Of a DNA stretch of 60,565 nucleotides, positions 9,829 to 19,486 are shown piece by piece. Source of the DNA: Cyclobacteriaceae bacterium. GTDB taxonomy: Bacteria; Bacteroidota; Bacteroidia; Cytophagales; Cyclobacteriaceae. A program made the translations under genes and the position numbers. How positions within the stretch are numbered: position 1 is the stretch's first letter; every line of letters starts with the position of its first letter. The stretch spans positions 1 to 60,565 of the forward strand of contig JAEUUJ010000026.1 of the NCBI GenBank assembly GCA_016786495.1, written 5' to 3'. The notes under the pieces are model-generated. The model saw only the letters and a program-made list of their open reading frames with translations. It did not search any database and was not told the origin of the DNA.

Positions 9829-10752
9829 ATGAATTCAGATCAACAAACCCATCTTGTTAAATCACTTGCGGCTGAGCTTGGCTTCAGCTATTGCGGCATT
9901 TCGAGGGCTGAGTTTCTGGAAGATGAAGCACCAAAACTTGAAGAATGGCTGAAACGCGGCTACGCGGGCAAGATGAGCTATCTCGAAAATTATTTCGACA
10001 AGCGGCTTGACCCCACGCTGCTGGTGCCTGGCGCAAAATCGGTCATCAGCCTGATGTATAATTACTATCCCGAAAAGGATTTAGCTACGCCCGACAACCT
10101 TAACATCGCCAAGTACGCGTACGGTGAAGACTACCACTTCGTGGTGAAAGACAAACTCAAAACGCTGTTTGAAAAACTGCAGGAGCAAGTTGGGCAGGTG
10201 GAAGGGCGTGTGTTTGTGGATTCAGCCCCGGTGATGGAGCGCGCGTGGGCAAAGCGGGCGGGACTGGGCTGGGTCGGGAAAAATAGTTTGTTACTCAATA
10301 AACACTCCGGCAGTTTCTTCTTTCTGGCAGAAATCATTGTGGATCTCGAATTGGTGTATGATGGTCCGATAAAAGATTATTGCGGAACATGTACAGCCTG
10401 CATGGACGCGTGCCCGACGGATGCAATTCCGGAACCTTATGTGGTTGACGGAAGTAAATGCATCTCCTATTTCACGATTGAGCTGAAAGAAGAAATTCCG
10501 GCCGAGGTAAAAGGAAAATTCGGGAACTGGATTTTCGGTTGCGACATCTGCCAGGATGTTTGTCCGTGGAACCGCTTTTCCAAGCCGCACCAAGAGCCTA
10601 GGTTTAATCCGAATGACTCGTTGCAATCGATGACTCAGAATGAATGGAAAGAAATTACCACAGAGGTTTTTCAGAAAGTTTTCAAAAATTCACCTGTGAA
10701 GCGTACCCGGCTGGAGGGATTGAAAAGAAACATCAGGTTTGTCACAGAATAA
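9829..10752 (+). CDS. queG: Epoxyqueuosine reductase
   Basis: This 307-residue cytoplasmic enzyme uses cobalamin and two [4Fe-4S] clusters for the last step of queuosine synthesis in tRNA. Cluster cysteines are C185, C188, C191 and C195 ([12 protein letters not shown]), then about C211, and C238, C241 and C245 ([10 protein letters not shown]). The N-terminal domain carries the [23 protein letters not shown] region that contacts the cofactor and substrate. The protein lacks the C-terminal HEAT-repeat extension of the longer E. coli type. No other queuosine gene is in the window. Confidence 0.96.
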   Translation: MNSDQQTHLVKSLAAELGFSYCGISRAEFLEDEAPKLEEWLKRGYAGKMSYLENYFDKRLDPTLLVPGAKSVISLMYNYYPEKDLATPDNLNIAKYAYGEDYHFVVKDKLKTLFEKLQEQVGQVEGRVFVDSAPVMERAWAKRAGLGWVGKNSLLLNKHSGSFFFLAEIIVDLELVYDGPIKDYCGTCTACMDACPTDAIPEPYVVDGSKCISYFTIELKEEIPAEVKGKFGNWIFGCDICQDVCPWNRFSKPHQEPRFNPNDSLQSMTQNEWKEITTEVFQKVFKNSPVKRTRLEGLKRNIRFVTE

Positions 10753-10753
10753 A

Positions 10754-10780
10754 TAAAAAAGTCCCGCTGAAGGCGGGACC
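10754..10780 (-). terminator. Terminator for the small minus-strand gene
   Basis: A perfect 7-bp stem (10761-10767 with 10773-10779) and 5-nt loop is followed on the minus strand by six T. It lies just after the stop of the 61-residue gene and 8 bp from the end of queG. Confidence 0.85.
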
Positions 10781-10803
10781 GTTTACATGTCTAAGTCAAA
10801 ATT

Positions 10804-10989
10804 TTATGCGGCTACAAAGCAGCGATTGAGAATCGCCTGATGTTCGCGCCCAAACAGGTTGTAGCACCACTGTTTGAGTTCCTGTAATTCAGCACCAATC
10901 AACACCTCGATGGCCTTTTTTAGCTCTTTCTCAAAAAGCTTGGAGTCAAAACTCACCTTTGTGAGCACGGTTTTGACGTAATTCAGCAT
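10804..10989 (-). CDS. Small hypothetical protein
   Basis: The protein has 61 residues, is mostly helical and charged (KELKKAIEVLIGAELQELKQW), and ends in a motif with two cysteines. It has no signal peptide or membrane segment. I do not recognise it. It is credible as a gene because it has its own strong terminator and fills the space between queG and batD in isolation. Confidence 0.65.
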   Translation of the reverse strand: MLNYVKTVLTKVSFDSKLFEKELKKAIEVLIGAELQELKQWCYNLFGREHQAILNRCFVAA

Positions 10990-11071
10990 AGGCTAGATAC
11001 TTGTAGATTAAAAAATTATTTAAAAGCTCGTCTAATTTAATAAGCGGTACCGCTAACTAAAAGAACATTTT

Positions 11072-11079
11072 TAGTTTTG
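11072..11079 (+). promoter_or_regulatory. Candidate -7 box upstream of batD
   Basis: TAGTTTTG fits TAnnTTTG exactly and lies 28 nt before the chosen start of batD. A -33 box is not clear. Confidence 0.45.
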
Positions 11080-11107
11080 TAACGTGTTATTGGTACAAAG
11101 ATTGATC

Positions 11108-12553
11108 ATGAGGCCGTTTTTTTCGATAAAATCACTCTTTATCCTTTTTTTGGTATTCACCGGTGTGGGTGTTGCGCACGGGCAAACCATTCAGATCATT
11201 CTCGGCCCGGATGAGATCGGTGAAAACCAAAGCTGGACCATTTCGGTATCCATCCAGAACGACCGGTTTAAGTCGCACGACTATGTTTTCCCGGAAATTG
11301 CCGGCTTCCGCAAACGCGGAACGTCTTCGCAATCGCAAACCAACATCATTAACGGACAGATTTCGTCTTCGCAAAGCGTCACGATGACCTATCTTCCGAC
11401 CAAGCAGGGTACGGTAACGGTACAACCGTTTAAAATGACCGTCAACGGACAAACGATTTCTTCTCCCGGAAAAAAAGTAAAAGTCGGTCCGCCCGTGCAG
11501 AGTCAGCGCGATCCGTTCGCCAATCCGTACGACCCCAACGATTTCTTCGGGAAGAACAACACCGAATTTATCGACATTAAAGACGATGCGTTCCTGGCGA
11601 TCACCACCAGCAAATCGGAGGTTTATGTGGGCGAAGGGTTTACGACATCGTTGTCGTTTTTCGTGGCCGATAAAAACCGAGCACCTTTACAATTCTATGA
11701 TCTGGCTAAACAGCTCACCAACATTCTCAAAAAAATTAAACCCGCTAACTGCTGGGAAGAGAATTTCGAGATCGAAAACGTGCAGAGCGAAACCGTCACC
11801 ATTAACGGAGAATATTACGATCAGTACAAACTGTATGAAGCCACGTTTTATCCGCTCAATACCAAGCCGATTGAATTCCCCAGCATTGGGTTACAACTGA
11901 TTAAGTTTAAAGTCGCGAAGAATCCATCCTTTTTTGGTCAGAATCGCAAAGAAGATTTCAAAACTTTTTACTCCAAGCCCAAGACGGTTAAAGTGAAAGA
12001 GCTTCCACCCCATCCGTTGCGCGACAAAGTTGCTGTGGGCGACTACCGGCTCGATGAAAAGATCAGCAGCACAGCGCTGCAAACCAGCCAGAGTTTCACG
12101 TATGATTTTAATGTTTATGGTGAGGGAAACATTTCGGCCATCGAAAAGCCGCAACTCATGAATGACGGCAGCTTCGAGTTTTATGACCCGGAAGTACGGC
12201 AGGACATCAATCGGCAAAACGGCCGCGTAACGGGCACAAAATCGTTCCGGTACTTTATTATTCCGAAAGAACCTGGCGATTACCAGATGCGTGACCTTGT
12301 GCAGTGGGTCTATTTTAACCCTTCGTTGAAACGGTACGACACGCTCGTACCGCGTTCGGCTGTGGTGGTGAGCGGTGAAAGCATGAAAAACGAAGCCATT
12401 GAAGCCACAGACACAGGATCGCTGTACGATAAAATAAGGTCAGCCGACAACGTTTTGCGCACAGCTTCCGACAATCGTTGGATTTCCTTTGCGATCGGAA
12501 GTCTTGTGTTGGCGATGTTGGGTGGTTCCGCGTATCTTGTGTTCAAAAAATAG
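11108..12553 (+). CDS. batD: BatD family protein (aerotolerance-type, membrane-anchored)
   Basis: About 481 residues from the ATG at 11108 (MRPFFSIK); an upstream ATG at 11084 would add 8 residues before the signal. A signal peptide (to about residue 26, ending AHGQ) is followed by Ig-like beta-rich domains and a final membrane helix (SFAIGSLVLAMLGG) with a short basic tail. This is the BatD layout. In Bacteroides the bat operon affects oxygen tolerance, but its molecular role is unsettled. Here it stands without batA, batB, batC or batE, followed by aroC. Confidence 0.88.
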   Translation: MRPFFSIKSLFILFLVFTGVGVAHGQTIQIILGPDEIGENQSWTISVSIQNDRFKSHDYVFPEIAGFRKRGTSSQSQTNIINGQISSSQSVTMTYLPTKQGTVTVQPFKMTVNGQTISSPGKKVKVGPPVQSQRDPFANPYDPNDFFGKNNTEFIDIKDDAFLAITTSKSEVYVGEGFTTSLSFFVADKNRAPLQFYDLAKQLTNILKKIKPANCWEENFEIENVQSETVTINGEYYDQYKLYEATFYPLNTKPIEFPSIGLQLIKFKVAKNPSFFGQNRKEDFKTFYSKPKTVKVKELPPHPLRDKVAVGDYRLDEKISSTALQTSQSFTYDFNVYGEGNISAIEKPQLMNDGSFEFYDPEVRQDINRQNGRVTGTKSFRYFIIPKEPGDYQMRDLVQWVYFNPSLKRYDTLVPRSAVVVSGESMKNEAIEATDTGSLYDKIRSADNVLRTASDNRWISFAIGSLVLAMLGGSAYLVFKK

Positions 12554-12625
12554 TTCTTAGTTCAAGGTTCAGGGTTTTCACCTCGAAATAACCTTAAACC
12601 GGGAGCCTGCAACTTTGAATGTAGC

Positions 12626-13696
12626 ATGAACAGTTACGGTACCCTTTTCCGGATTTCAACCTTTGGTGAATCGCACGGCCCGGCCATCGGAGTTATTATT
12701 GACGGTTGTCCCGCAGGCCTGACAATTGACGAAGCTTTTATCCAGTCGGAGCTTGATCGCAGAAAACCCGGTCAGTCGAAAATCACCACACAGCGCAAAG
12801 AAGACGACACGTTCAGGATTCTCTCCGGAGTATTTGAAGGAAAAAGTACCGGTACACCAATTGCCGTTGTCATCGATAATCAGGACCAGCGCAGCAAAGA
12901 CTACTCACACATCCAGCATACATTCCGCCCTTCGCATGCCGATTATACCTACGAGGCAAAATACGGCAACCGTGATTACCGGGGTGGTGGCCGAAGTTCG
13001 GCCCGCGAAACAGCGGCCCGTGTGGCAGCTGGTGCAATCGCGAAGTTGCTTTTGAAACATTCGGGGGTTGAAATTTCCGCGTTTGTATCACAGGTAGGCG
13101 ACATCAAAGCTGCTCATTATACACAACTTGATCTTGCCAAAACGGAAGACAACATCGTGCGGTGTCCCGATCCGGCAACAGCTGAAAAAATGATCGCGCT
13201 GATTGACGAAGTGCGGCTGAGCCGCGATACCATTGGCGGTGTGGTAACGTGCGTGATAAAAAATACTCCGGTTGGGTTGGGTGAGCCCGTGTTCGACAAA
13301 CTTCATGCAGAACTCGGCAAAGCGATGCTCAGCATCAATGCCGTAAAAGGTTTTGAATACGGCAGCGGTTTCGAAGGCATCAAACTGCGGGGCTCGCAGC
13401 ACAACGATGAGTTTTACAACGAAGGCGGAAAGATCCGTACAAAAACCAATCATTCAGGCGGAGTGCAGGGCGGTATCAGCAACGGAGAGGATATTTACTT
13501 CAACGTAGCGTTCAAGCCTGTTGCCACCATCATGCAGGATCAACAAAGTGTAGACAAAGACGGGAATGAGGCCACTGTGTCCGGCAAAGGCCGGCATGAT
13601 CCCTGCGTTGTTCCGCGTGCCGTACCGATCGTGGAAGCCATGGCCGCACTGGTATTAGCCGATTTCCTGCTGCGCGCAAAAGCCAACAAGGTTTAA
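12626..13696 (+). CDS. aroC: Chorismate synthase
   Basis: A 356-residue enzyme of the shikimate pathway that converts EPSP to chorismate with reduced FMN. Signatures present are [18 protein letters not shown] at the N-terminus, [14 protein letters not shown] near 93-106, [14 protein letters not shown] near 116-129, and the C-terminal [18 protein letters not shown]. The start MNSYGTLFR is the usual N-terminus. Length and motifs are complete. Confidence 0.97.
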   Translation: MNSYGTLFRISTFGESHGPAIGVIIDGCPAGLTIDEAFIQSELDRRKPGQSKITTQRKEDDTFRILSGVFEGKSTGTPIAVVIDNQDQRSKDYSHIQHTFRPSHADYTYEAKYGNRDYRGGGRSSARETAARVAAGAIAKLLLKHSGVEISAFVSQVGDIKAAHYTQLDLAKTEDNIVRCPDPATAEKMIALIDEVRLSRDTIGGVVTCVIKNTPVGLGEPVFDKLHAELGKAMLSINAVKGFEYGSGFEGIKLRGSQHNDEFYNEGGKIRTKTNHSGGVQGGISNGEDIYFNVAFKPVATIMQDQQSVDKDGNEATVSGKGRHDPCVVPRAVPIVEAMAALVLADFLLRAKANKV

Positions 13697-13765
13697 GATA
13701 AAATCATTAACATTGTCGGTTGACCGCATGCCCGGTTCAGCCTAACCTTCTTTATTCAGTCTTCT

Positions 13766-15169
13766 ATGGAGCCAACCATCAAGCCAAAGAAAAAAAGTCG
13801 CCTGACGCTATACATTATTATCGGGTTGTTCGTGGGTATTGCCACGGGATTCGTGCTGAACAAAAATTACGTTGACGGTGAGAATTCAAAACTTGAAGCC
13901 CTTGACGCGCGGTTGAAAGAAATAAAAGCTGCACAACACACAACCACTGACAGCCTGGTAATCGCTTCGCTGGAGGCTGATAAAAAAGCAGCCAACGAAG
14001 AGCGTAATGCTGTACTCGAAGCGCGCGACAAAAAAACCGAACCGTTCTCGATCCTTGCGGATATTTTTCTTCGCCTGATTAAAATGATTGTAGCACCCCT
14101 GGTATTCACTACGCTGGTGGTAGGTGTAGCCAAACTTGGCGACATCAGTGCCGTGGGCCGGATCGGAGGAAAAACATTATTGTGGTTTGTAGGAGCCTCG
14201 TTGCTCAGCTTATTGCTGGGTATGATCATGGTTAACCTTTTTGAACCCGGTGTTGCCATGCATTTACCAGTTCCCGATACGGGCGAATCATCGGGCATTG
14301 CCAATGTAGCCTTCTCACTGAAGAACTTTTTATATCACATCTTCCCGGCCAGTGTAATCGAATCGATGGCCAAGAACGAAATTTTACAGATCGTAGTGTT
14401 CTCCCTGTTCTTCGGGGTGGCCACAGCAGCAATTGGTGAACAGGGAAAAATCATCATCAACTTCATGGATGCTGCGGCACACGTGATTCTAAAAATTACC
14501 GGTTACGTGATGAACCTCGCACCGGTGGCGGTATTCGGAGCCATGGCGGCCATCATCGCCAAGCAGGGCATGGGCATTTTAAAAACGTATTCGATTTTTA
14601 TCGGTGAGTTTTATTTCAGCCTTGCGTTACTTTGGATATTCCTGGGCTTTGCCGCGTTTATGGTGATCGGTAAACGGGTGATCAGTCTTGTTAAGCGAAT
14701 CAAGGAGCCGATTTTGCTTGCCTTCAGCACGGCCAGCAGCGAAGCGGCATTTCCCAAAACCATGGAAGAGCTTCAGCGCTTTGGCGCGAAAGATAAAATT
14801 GTAAGCTTCGTGCTGCCGCTCGGGTATTCGTTTAACCTTGACGGAAGCATGATGTACATGACATTCGCCTCGTTGTTCATCGCACAGTCATACGGTATTC
14901 ATTTACCGATCGCAACCCAAATCAGCATGCTGCTTGTGCTGATGCTTACCAGTAAAGGTATTGCCGGAGTGCCGCGTGCCTCGCTGGTGGTTATTGCAGG
15001 CACGCTCGCAACATTCAACATCCCGGAAGCAGGCCTAGCCTTGTTGCTGGGAATTGATCCCTTGCTCGACATGGGGCGGAGTGCAACCAACGTGCTGGGA
15101 AACAGCATCGCCACGGCTGTGGTGAGCAAGTGGGAGAATGCGCTGGAGCCGGAAACGGTAAGCGAATAG
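13766..15169 (+). CDS. Dicarboxylate/amino acid:cation symporter (DAACS family)
   Basis: A 467-residue inner-membrane carrier. The first helix (about 11-28) is followed by an unusual charged, Lys/Glu/Ala-rich stretch at about 36-88 with heptad-like spacing, then the normal GltP/DctA body. The serine-rich AFSTASSEAAFPKT motif and the NLDGSMMYM motif form the substrate and cation sites of this family. The substrate could be glutamate, aspartate or C4-dicarboxylates. The preceding gene is aroC, with no functional link seen. Confidence 0.93.
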   Translation: MEPTIKPKKKSRLTLYIIIGLFVGIATGFVLNKNYVDGENSKLEALDARLKEIKAAQHTTTDSLVIASLEADKKAANEERNAVLEARDKKTEPFSILADIFLRLIKMIVAPLVFTTLVVGVAKLGDISAVGRIGGKTLLWFVGASLLSLLLGMIMVNLFEPGVAMHLPVPDTGESSGIANVAFSLKNFLYHIFPASVIESMAKNEILQIVVFSLFFGVATAAIGEQGKIIINFMDAAAHVILKITGYVMNLAPVAVFGAMAAIIAKQGMGILKTYSIFIGEFYFSLALLWIFLGFAAFMVIGKRVISLVKRIKEPILLAFSTASSEAAFPKTMEELQRFGAKDKIVSFVLPLGYSFNLDGSMMYMTFASLFIAQSYGIHLPIATQISMLLVLMLTSKGIAGVPRASLVVIAGTLATFNIPEAGLALLLGIDPLLDMGRSATNVLGNSIATAVVSKWENALEPETVSE

Positions 15170-15209
15170 TCGTGTAGGGATTCCGGTAGGCCGGTGAACT
15201 TTAATTTCC

Positions 15210-15217
15210 TAATTTTG
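15210..15217 (+). promoter_or_regulatory. Candidate -7 box upstream of nfu
   Basis: TAATTTTG fits TAnnTTTG exactly, 22 nt before the nfu ATG. No convincing -33 TTTG. Confidence 0.45.
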
Positions 15218-15239
15218 TTACCGAGGAAGACAAGAAACT

Positions 15240-15818
15240 ATGCTGCAGGCAACTCCAAAAAACATCCATATTTACCTGGAATCGAATCCCAACCCGAATT
15301 CGCTGAAATTTGTGGTGAACGAAATGCTCGTTCCGGAAGGGTTAAGCTACGATTTCCCGAACGCGGCCAGTGCGGGCAACGCCCCGCTCGCGCAGGAACT
15401 TTTTGAATACCCGTTTGTTGACCGCGTTTTCTACGCCAGCAACTTCGTTACGGTAACCAAAAAAGAAGACGTAGAGTGGATCGAAATCCAGAACACGATC
15501 AAAACCCACATCCAGAAATTTCTGGAAATGGGCAAATACATCATGGATGTGCAAGACGAATTTGAAGTGCCCGCAGAAGAAGAGACCGAAGCTGTTAAGA
15601 AAATCAAAACCATTCTCGATGAGTACATTCGTCCGGCCGTAGAACAAGATGGGGGAGCCATTACCTATCACTCGTTTAACAACGGTATTGTAAAAGTGAA
15701 ACTACAGGGCTCGTGCAGCGGCTGTCCGTCATCGATGGTAACATTGAAGGCTGGCATTGAAAACCTTTTCCAGCGGATGATGCCGGGCGAGGTTAACGCT
15801 GTGGAAGCGTTGGCGTAA
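15240..15818 (+). CDS. NifU-like Fe-S scaffold/carrier (Nfu type)
   Basis: The protein has 192 residues. The N-terminal Nfu_N domain (YLESNPNPNSLKFVV) is followed by a NifU C-terminal domain with the cluster-binding CxxC at C159 and C162 (GSCSGCPSS). It would bind a [4Fe-4S] cluster between two subunits and pass it to target enzymes. The ATG is followed by a terminator 22 bp after the stop, so it is a single-gene unit. Confidence 0.94.
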   Translation: MLQATPKNIHIYLESNPNPNSLKFVVNEMLVPEGLSYDFPNAASAGNAPLAQELFEYPFVDRVFYASNFVTVTKKEDVEWIEIQNTIKTHIQKFLEMGKYIMDVQDEFEVPAEEETEAVKKIKTILDEYIRPAVEQDGGAITYHSFNNGIVKVKLQGSCSGCPSSMVTLKAGIENLFQRMMPGEVNAVEALA

Positions 15819-15836
15819 CAATAAAATAAAGAAATG

Positions 15837-15868
15837 AAAAGCCCCGATCAGCAGTCGGGGCTTTTTTA
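15837..15868 (+). terminator. Rho-independent terminator after nfu
   Basis: GCCCCGA (15841-15847) pairs with TCGGGGC (15855-15861), flanked by A and T runs. It could work for both strands, but only the plus-strand gene needs it. Confidence 0.9.
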
Positions 15869-15918
15869 TTGTCGCTAAGTTTACCGGAAACACGGCCGAC
15901 TTTTAAGTATCTTTATCC

Positions 15919-16794
15919 ATGCGCTTCTCAATCGTTTTACTGTTGTTTACTGCTTTAGTAACCAGTTTATCCGCTCAATCTGTGAAAGTGATGACGTACA
16001 ATCTCCGGCTGGATACGCCTGATGACGGAGTGAATCAATGGCCCAGGCGGACCGATAAGGTTGTTGCACTGATTACGAAATATAATCCCGATATCATTGG
16101 TGTTCAGGAAGCGCTTCATCATCAGTTGCAAGACCTGTTGCGATTGCTTCCGGAGTATTCATACTGCGGAGTGGGTCGTGATGATGGTAAGGAAAAAGGG
16201 GAATACAGCGCGATCCTTTTTCGCAACAGCCGCTTCGGATTACTCGATTCAAAAACACACTGGCTTTCCGAAACCACAGACATTCCCGGAAGCAAAAGCT
16301 GGGATGCCGCCATCACCCGGGTGTTTACCACGGCAAGGTTTTTTGATCGTGAAACAAAAAAAGAATTCGTGATGGTGAACACGCATTTCGATCACATCGG
16401 GAAAACAGCCCGTTTAATGAGTTCCACCATAATCAAAAGCTACCTGGCAGGCATGGAAGGTGGCGCCAATCTCGACAACACAGGTAGCCGAATTGAAATA
16501 CCCATGATTGTCAGCGGAGATTTCAATTCAGAACCAACTGAAGAATCATACAAAATGATGGTAAACGAAGAGATATCACTGGTATTATATGACTCACGAC
16601 CGGCATCAAGTACGGCCGGAACATTTTGCGGATTTAAAGTTGGCGGTATGCCCTGCAAAACCATCGACTTCATCTTTCACACCAAGCAATGGGTGGCGCG
16701 GAACTATCAAGTGATCACCGACAATGACGGAACATACTACCCGTCTGATCATTTACCGGTGCTTGTTGAGTTTGACCTGGCATTGGAAAAATAA
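15919..16794 (+). CDS. Exported endonuclease/exonuclease/phosphatase family protein
   Basis: The protein has 291 residues with a signal peptide ending near residue 20 (LSAQS). The fold's motifs are visible: YNLRLDTPDDG, IIGVQEALHHQ (metal-binding Glu), NTHFDHIG, SGDFNSEP and the final SDHLPVLVEF (catalytic Asp-His). Family members cleave phosphodiester bonds in nucleic acids, phosphoinositides or sphingomyelin, so substrate is unknown. Export argues for a scavenging role. It converges with the omega-amidase gene, 5 bp apart. Confidence 0.9.
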   Translation: MRFSIVLLLFTALVTSLSAQSVKVMTYNLRLDTPDDGVNQWPRRTDKVVALITKYNPDIIGVQEALHHQLQDLLRLLPEYSYCGVGRDDGKEKGEYSAILFRNSRFGLLDSKTHWLSETTDIPGSKSWDAAITRVFTTARFFDRETKKEFVMVNTHFDHIGKTARLMSSTIIKSYLAGMEGGANLDNTGSRIEIPMIVSGDFNSEPTEESYKMMVNEEISLVLYDSRPASSTAGTFCGFKVGGMPCKTIDFIFHTKQWVARNYQVITDNDGTYYPSDHLPVLVEFDLALEK

Positions 16795-16799
16795 CGGTA

Positions 16800-17633
16800 T
16801 CAGCTCAGGCCGGTGAGATAGCCCTCTTCGAACTCTTCGTTCTCAATCGAGAAATCATCGGCATCCATGTATGCAGGGAATTTATCCCGGAACGCCTGCA
16901 ACGAATTGGCGTTCAGTTCGAGCGTTTTAATTGTTTCGATACCTTCGGAACTAAAAATCACTTCACCTTTTGGGCCGATGATCGCAGAATTGCCATTGTA
17001 CTCAATGGAATTACCGTCAACGCCCACGCGGTTCACGCCCACTACGTAACTCAGGTTTTCGATTGCGCGTGCTTTCAGCAATGCACTCCAGGCTTCTACA
17101 CGGGCTGTAGGCCAGTTGGCTACGTAAATCAATAAATCGTAGTTCAGTCGTTTTGAAATCGCATCGTAGGTATTGCGGCTCCACACGGGAAAACGGAGAT
17201 CGTAGCAAATCAACGGGCAGATTCTCCACCCTCTCCACTCTGCTACCAACAGACTCTCACCGGCCGAATAAGTTTTATGTTCATTCGCCATGCGGAATAA
17301 ATGCCGTTTGTCGTAGGTCTTGAAATTTCCACCCGGTTCCATCCACAACATCCGGTTGTAAAATTTGTCGTGAACTTTAGCAACAAAACTTCCGAGGATT
17401 AATGCACCGGTTTGATCGGCCATTTGCCGCATCCATTTGAACGTACGCATGTTCATGTGCTCACCCAGCTTTTGTGCATTCATGGTAAAGCCCGTGGTAA
17501 ACATTTCCGGAAGCACAATTACATCCGTATTGCGGCCGATTTGCCAGATCTTCTCTTCGAAAGCGGAAAGGTTTGCATCGATTTCCTCCCAATACAGATC
17601 GGACTGCAATAAGGTGATGGTTAAATCACGCAT
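16800..17633 (-). CDS. Omega-amidase of the nitrilase superfamily (YafV type)
   Basis: About 277 residues from the ATG at 17633 (MRDLTITLLQ); an ATG at 17654 would add 7 residues. The nitrilase triad is clear: E43 (VLPEMF), K109 (YDKRHLF) and C143 (CPLICYDLRFP). YafV-type enzymes hydrolyse alpha-ketoglutaramate and alpha-ketosuccinamate, the products of glutamine or asparagine transamination. The next gene upstream on the same strand, 59 bp away, encodes a YbdL-type aminotransferase that would make this substrate, supporting the specific assignment. Confidence 0.87.
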   Translation of the reverse strand: MRDLTITLLQSDLYWEEIDANLSAFEEKIWQIGRNTDVIVLPEMFTTGFTMNAQKLGEHMNMRTFKWMRQMADQTGALILGSFVAKVHDKFYNRMLWMEPGGNFKTYDKRHLFRMANEHKTYSAGESLLVAEWRGWRICPLICYDLRFPVWSRNTYDAISKRLNYDLLIYVANWPTARVEAWSALLKARAIENLSYVVGVNRVGVDGNSIEYNGNSAIIGPKGEVIFSSEGIETIKTLELNANSLQAFRDKFPAYMDADDFSIENEEFEEGYLTGLS

Positions 17634-17692
17634 GTAGTAGTGGTTTACCTGCAAAGAACGGCAATGAAGCTAACGTTTTAAAGTAATTCTGA

Positions 17693-18835
17693 TCAGAATT
17701 TGCGGAGGATTTCGATCGCCTGATCGAGCGTTTTCTCCTGCTTGGCAAAACAGAATCGCAACAGCTTGTTATCGGTTTTATCCTGGTAGAAAGCCGACAC
17801 GGGAACGGAAGCAACTTTATGCTTTTTGGTAAGTTCTTCGGCCATTTGCATATCCGGCAGATCAGCGATTACGGCATACGAGAGCGACTGAAAATACGAT
17901 CCGTGACATTCCATCGGCTCAAACGAAGATCCTTTAATACCCGCCAGAAAGTAATCGCGCTTCTTCTGATAGAACGTACCGAGGTTCAAATAATGAGCGG
18001 GCACCGTCATGTATTCGGCGAGCGCGAGCTGCACCGGGGTGTTTACGCTGAAGGTAACAAACTGGTGAGCCTTCCGGATTTCTGTCGTCAGGTGTGGCGG
18101 AGCGACTGCATAGCCAACTTTCCAGCCCGTGGCATGAAAAGTTTTGCCAAACGAAAACACCGCAATGCTTCGATTGGCCAGCTCCGGATAATGCAATACA
18201 CTTTCGTGGCGAATGTCATCAAAAATAATCCGCTCGTACACTTCATCGCTCAGCACGATCAAATCGTGTTGCACCGCAAGCTTCTGTAAGGTTTTGAGAT
18301 CATCGGCCGACAAAACCGCGCCACTCGGGTTATGCGGGGTGTTGACCATAATCATCCGCGTACGCGAAGTGATTTTAGATTTTACGACTTCCCAGTCGAT
18401 CGAGAAGTTGGGATAGGTTAGGTTGATATGAACCGGTACACCACCGTTTAACCGGATGGCCGGGTTGTAGGAATCGTAAGCCGGATCAAATACGACCACT
18501 TCATCGCCCGCATGCACCAGTGCAGCAATCACCGAGAAGAGCGCTTCCGTTCCACCTGCGGTGACGGTAATTTCTGTTTCCGGATCTGTTTTACGATTGT
18601 ACGTTTTTGAAATAACATCCGCAATCACCTGGCGCAAAGCCGGTGCTCCGGGCATGGGTGCATATTGATTGAACCCTTCCTGCATCCGGACGTGAATCAA
18701 ATCTACGAGCTTGCTGTCGACCGGAAAATCCGGAAAGCCCTGCGAAAGATTTATCGCTCCGTGTTCGAGCGCCATCTTCGACATGATGGTAAAGATGGTT
18801 GTACCTACTTCCGGGAGACGGGATGCTATCTTCAC
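17693..18835 (-). CDS. PLP-dependent aminotransferase (methionine/glutamine-keto acid aminotransferase, YbdL type)
   Basis: A 380-residue fold-type I enzyme. The PLP lysine lies near 231 in SFGKTFHATGWKVGY, and the conserved NTPHNPSGA and DEVYERI segments are present. Close similarity is to YbdL and kynurenine aminotransferase/glutamine transaminase K, which transfer the amino group of methionine, glutamine or aromatic amino acids to keto acids such as 4-methylthio-2-oxobutyrate. The neighbouring omega-amidase would pull the glutamine reaction forward. Deformylase lies 8 bp upstream, so the three minus-strand genes may be one operon. Confidence 0.9.
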   Translation of the reverse strand: MKIASRLPEVGTTIFTIMSKMALEHGAINLSQGFPDFPVDSKLVDLIHVRMQEGFNQYAPMPGAPALRQVIADVISKTYNRKTDPETEITVTAGGTEALFSVIAALVHAGDEVVVFDPAYDSYNPAIRLNGGVPVHINLTYPNFSIDWEVVKSKITSRTRMIMVNTPHNPSGAVLSADDLKTLQKLAVQHDLIVLSDEVYERIIFDDIRHESVLHYPELANRSIAVFSFGKTFHATGWKVGYAVAPPHLTTEIRKAHQFVTFSVNTPVQLALAEYMTVPAHYLNLGTFYQKKRDYFLAGIKGSSFEPMECHGSYFQSLSYAVIADLPDMQMAEELTKKHKVASVPVSAFYQDKTDNKLLRFCFAKQEKTLDQAIEILRKF

Positions 18836-18843
18836 CAGGGTGT

Positions 18844-19410
18844 CTATTTTCGAAGCGGTGCAAGAATGCGGTAGTCGGTGTCGACAATGCCTTTGCTGAT
18901 GTCGGCCAGCTTGCCCTTCAGCATTCTCTTCTTGAGTGGCGTAAGGTAGTCGATAAAGAGTTTACCTTCGATGTGGTCGTATTCGTGCTGAATCACGCGG
19001 GCTTTTACCCCATCGTAATCTTCTTCATGAAGGCTCCAGTCTTCATCGTAATACCGGATGCGCAGGGCCTCCTTACGGGAAACTTTTTCGCGAATATTGG
19101 GAATGCTCAGGCATCCTTCTTCGAAGTCCCATTCTTCACCCTCTTCTGTCAGGATAACCGGATTAATGAACGCTTTTTTAAATCCCGTCATGTCTTCCGC
19201 ATCCTCCTCCTCGTCCTGCATCGATGTTCCGTCCACCACAAACAGGCGGATCGCTTTTCCAATCTGCGGAGCAGCCAGGCCTACGCCATTGGCTGCATAC
19301 ATGGTTTCGAACATATCGGCTACCAACTGCTTCACATCCGTTCCCGGCTCAATATCGCTGGCCTTCTTGCGAAGCACAGCATCTCCGTACATGATAATCG
19401 GGTAAATCAT
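18844..19410 (-). CDS. def: Peptide deformylase
   Basis: A 188-residue enzyme that removes the N-formyl group from new proteins. Its three motifs are GVGLAAPQIG (42-51), EEGCLSIP with metal ligand C100, and QHEYDHIEG with ligands H142 and H146 and catalytic E143. An acidic loop at about 65-73 (MQDEEEDAED) is typical of Bacteroidota forms. It leads a possible operon with the aminotransferase and omega-amidase. Confidence 0.97.
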   Translation of the reverse strand: MIYPIIMYGDAVLRKKASDIEPGTDVKQLVADMFETMYAANGVGLAAPQIGKAIRLFVVDGTSMQDEEEDAEDMTGFKKAFINPVILTEEGEEWDFEEGCLSIPNIREKVSRKEALRIRYYDEDWSLHEEDYDGVKARVIQHEYDHIEGKLFIDYLTPLKKRMLKGKLADISKGIVDTDYRILAPLRK

Positions 19411-19486
19411 GGCACAAATTTATTAAGATTTGATCAGGATTAAAGGGATTCGGAATACCGGAATAGCGATTTCGCGGCCGTGGAGC

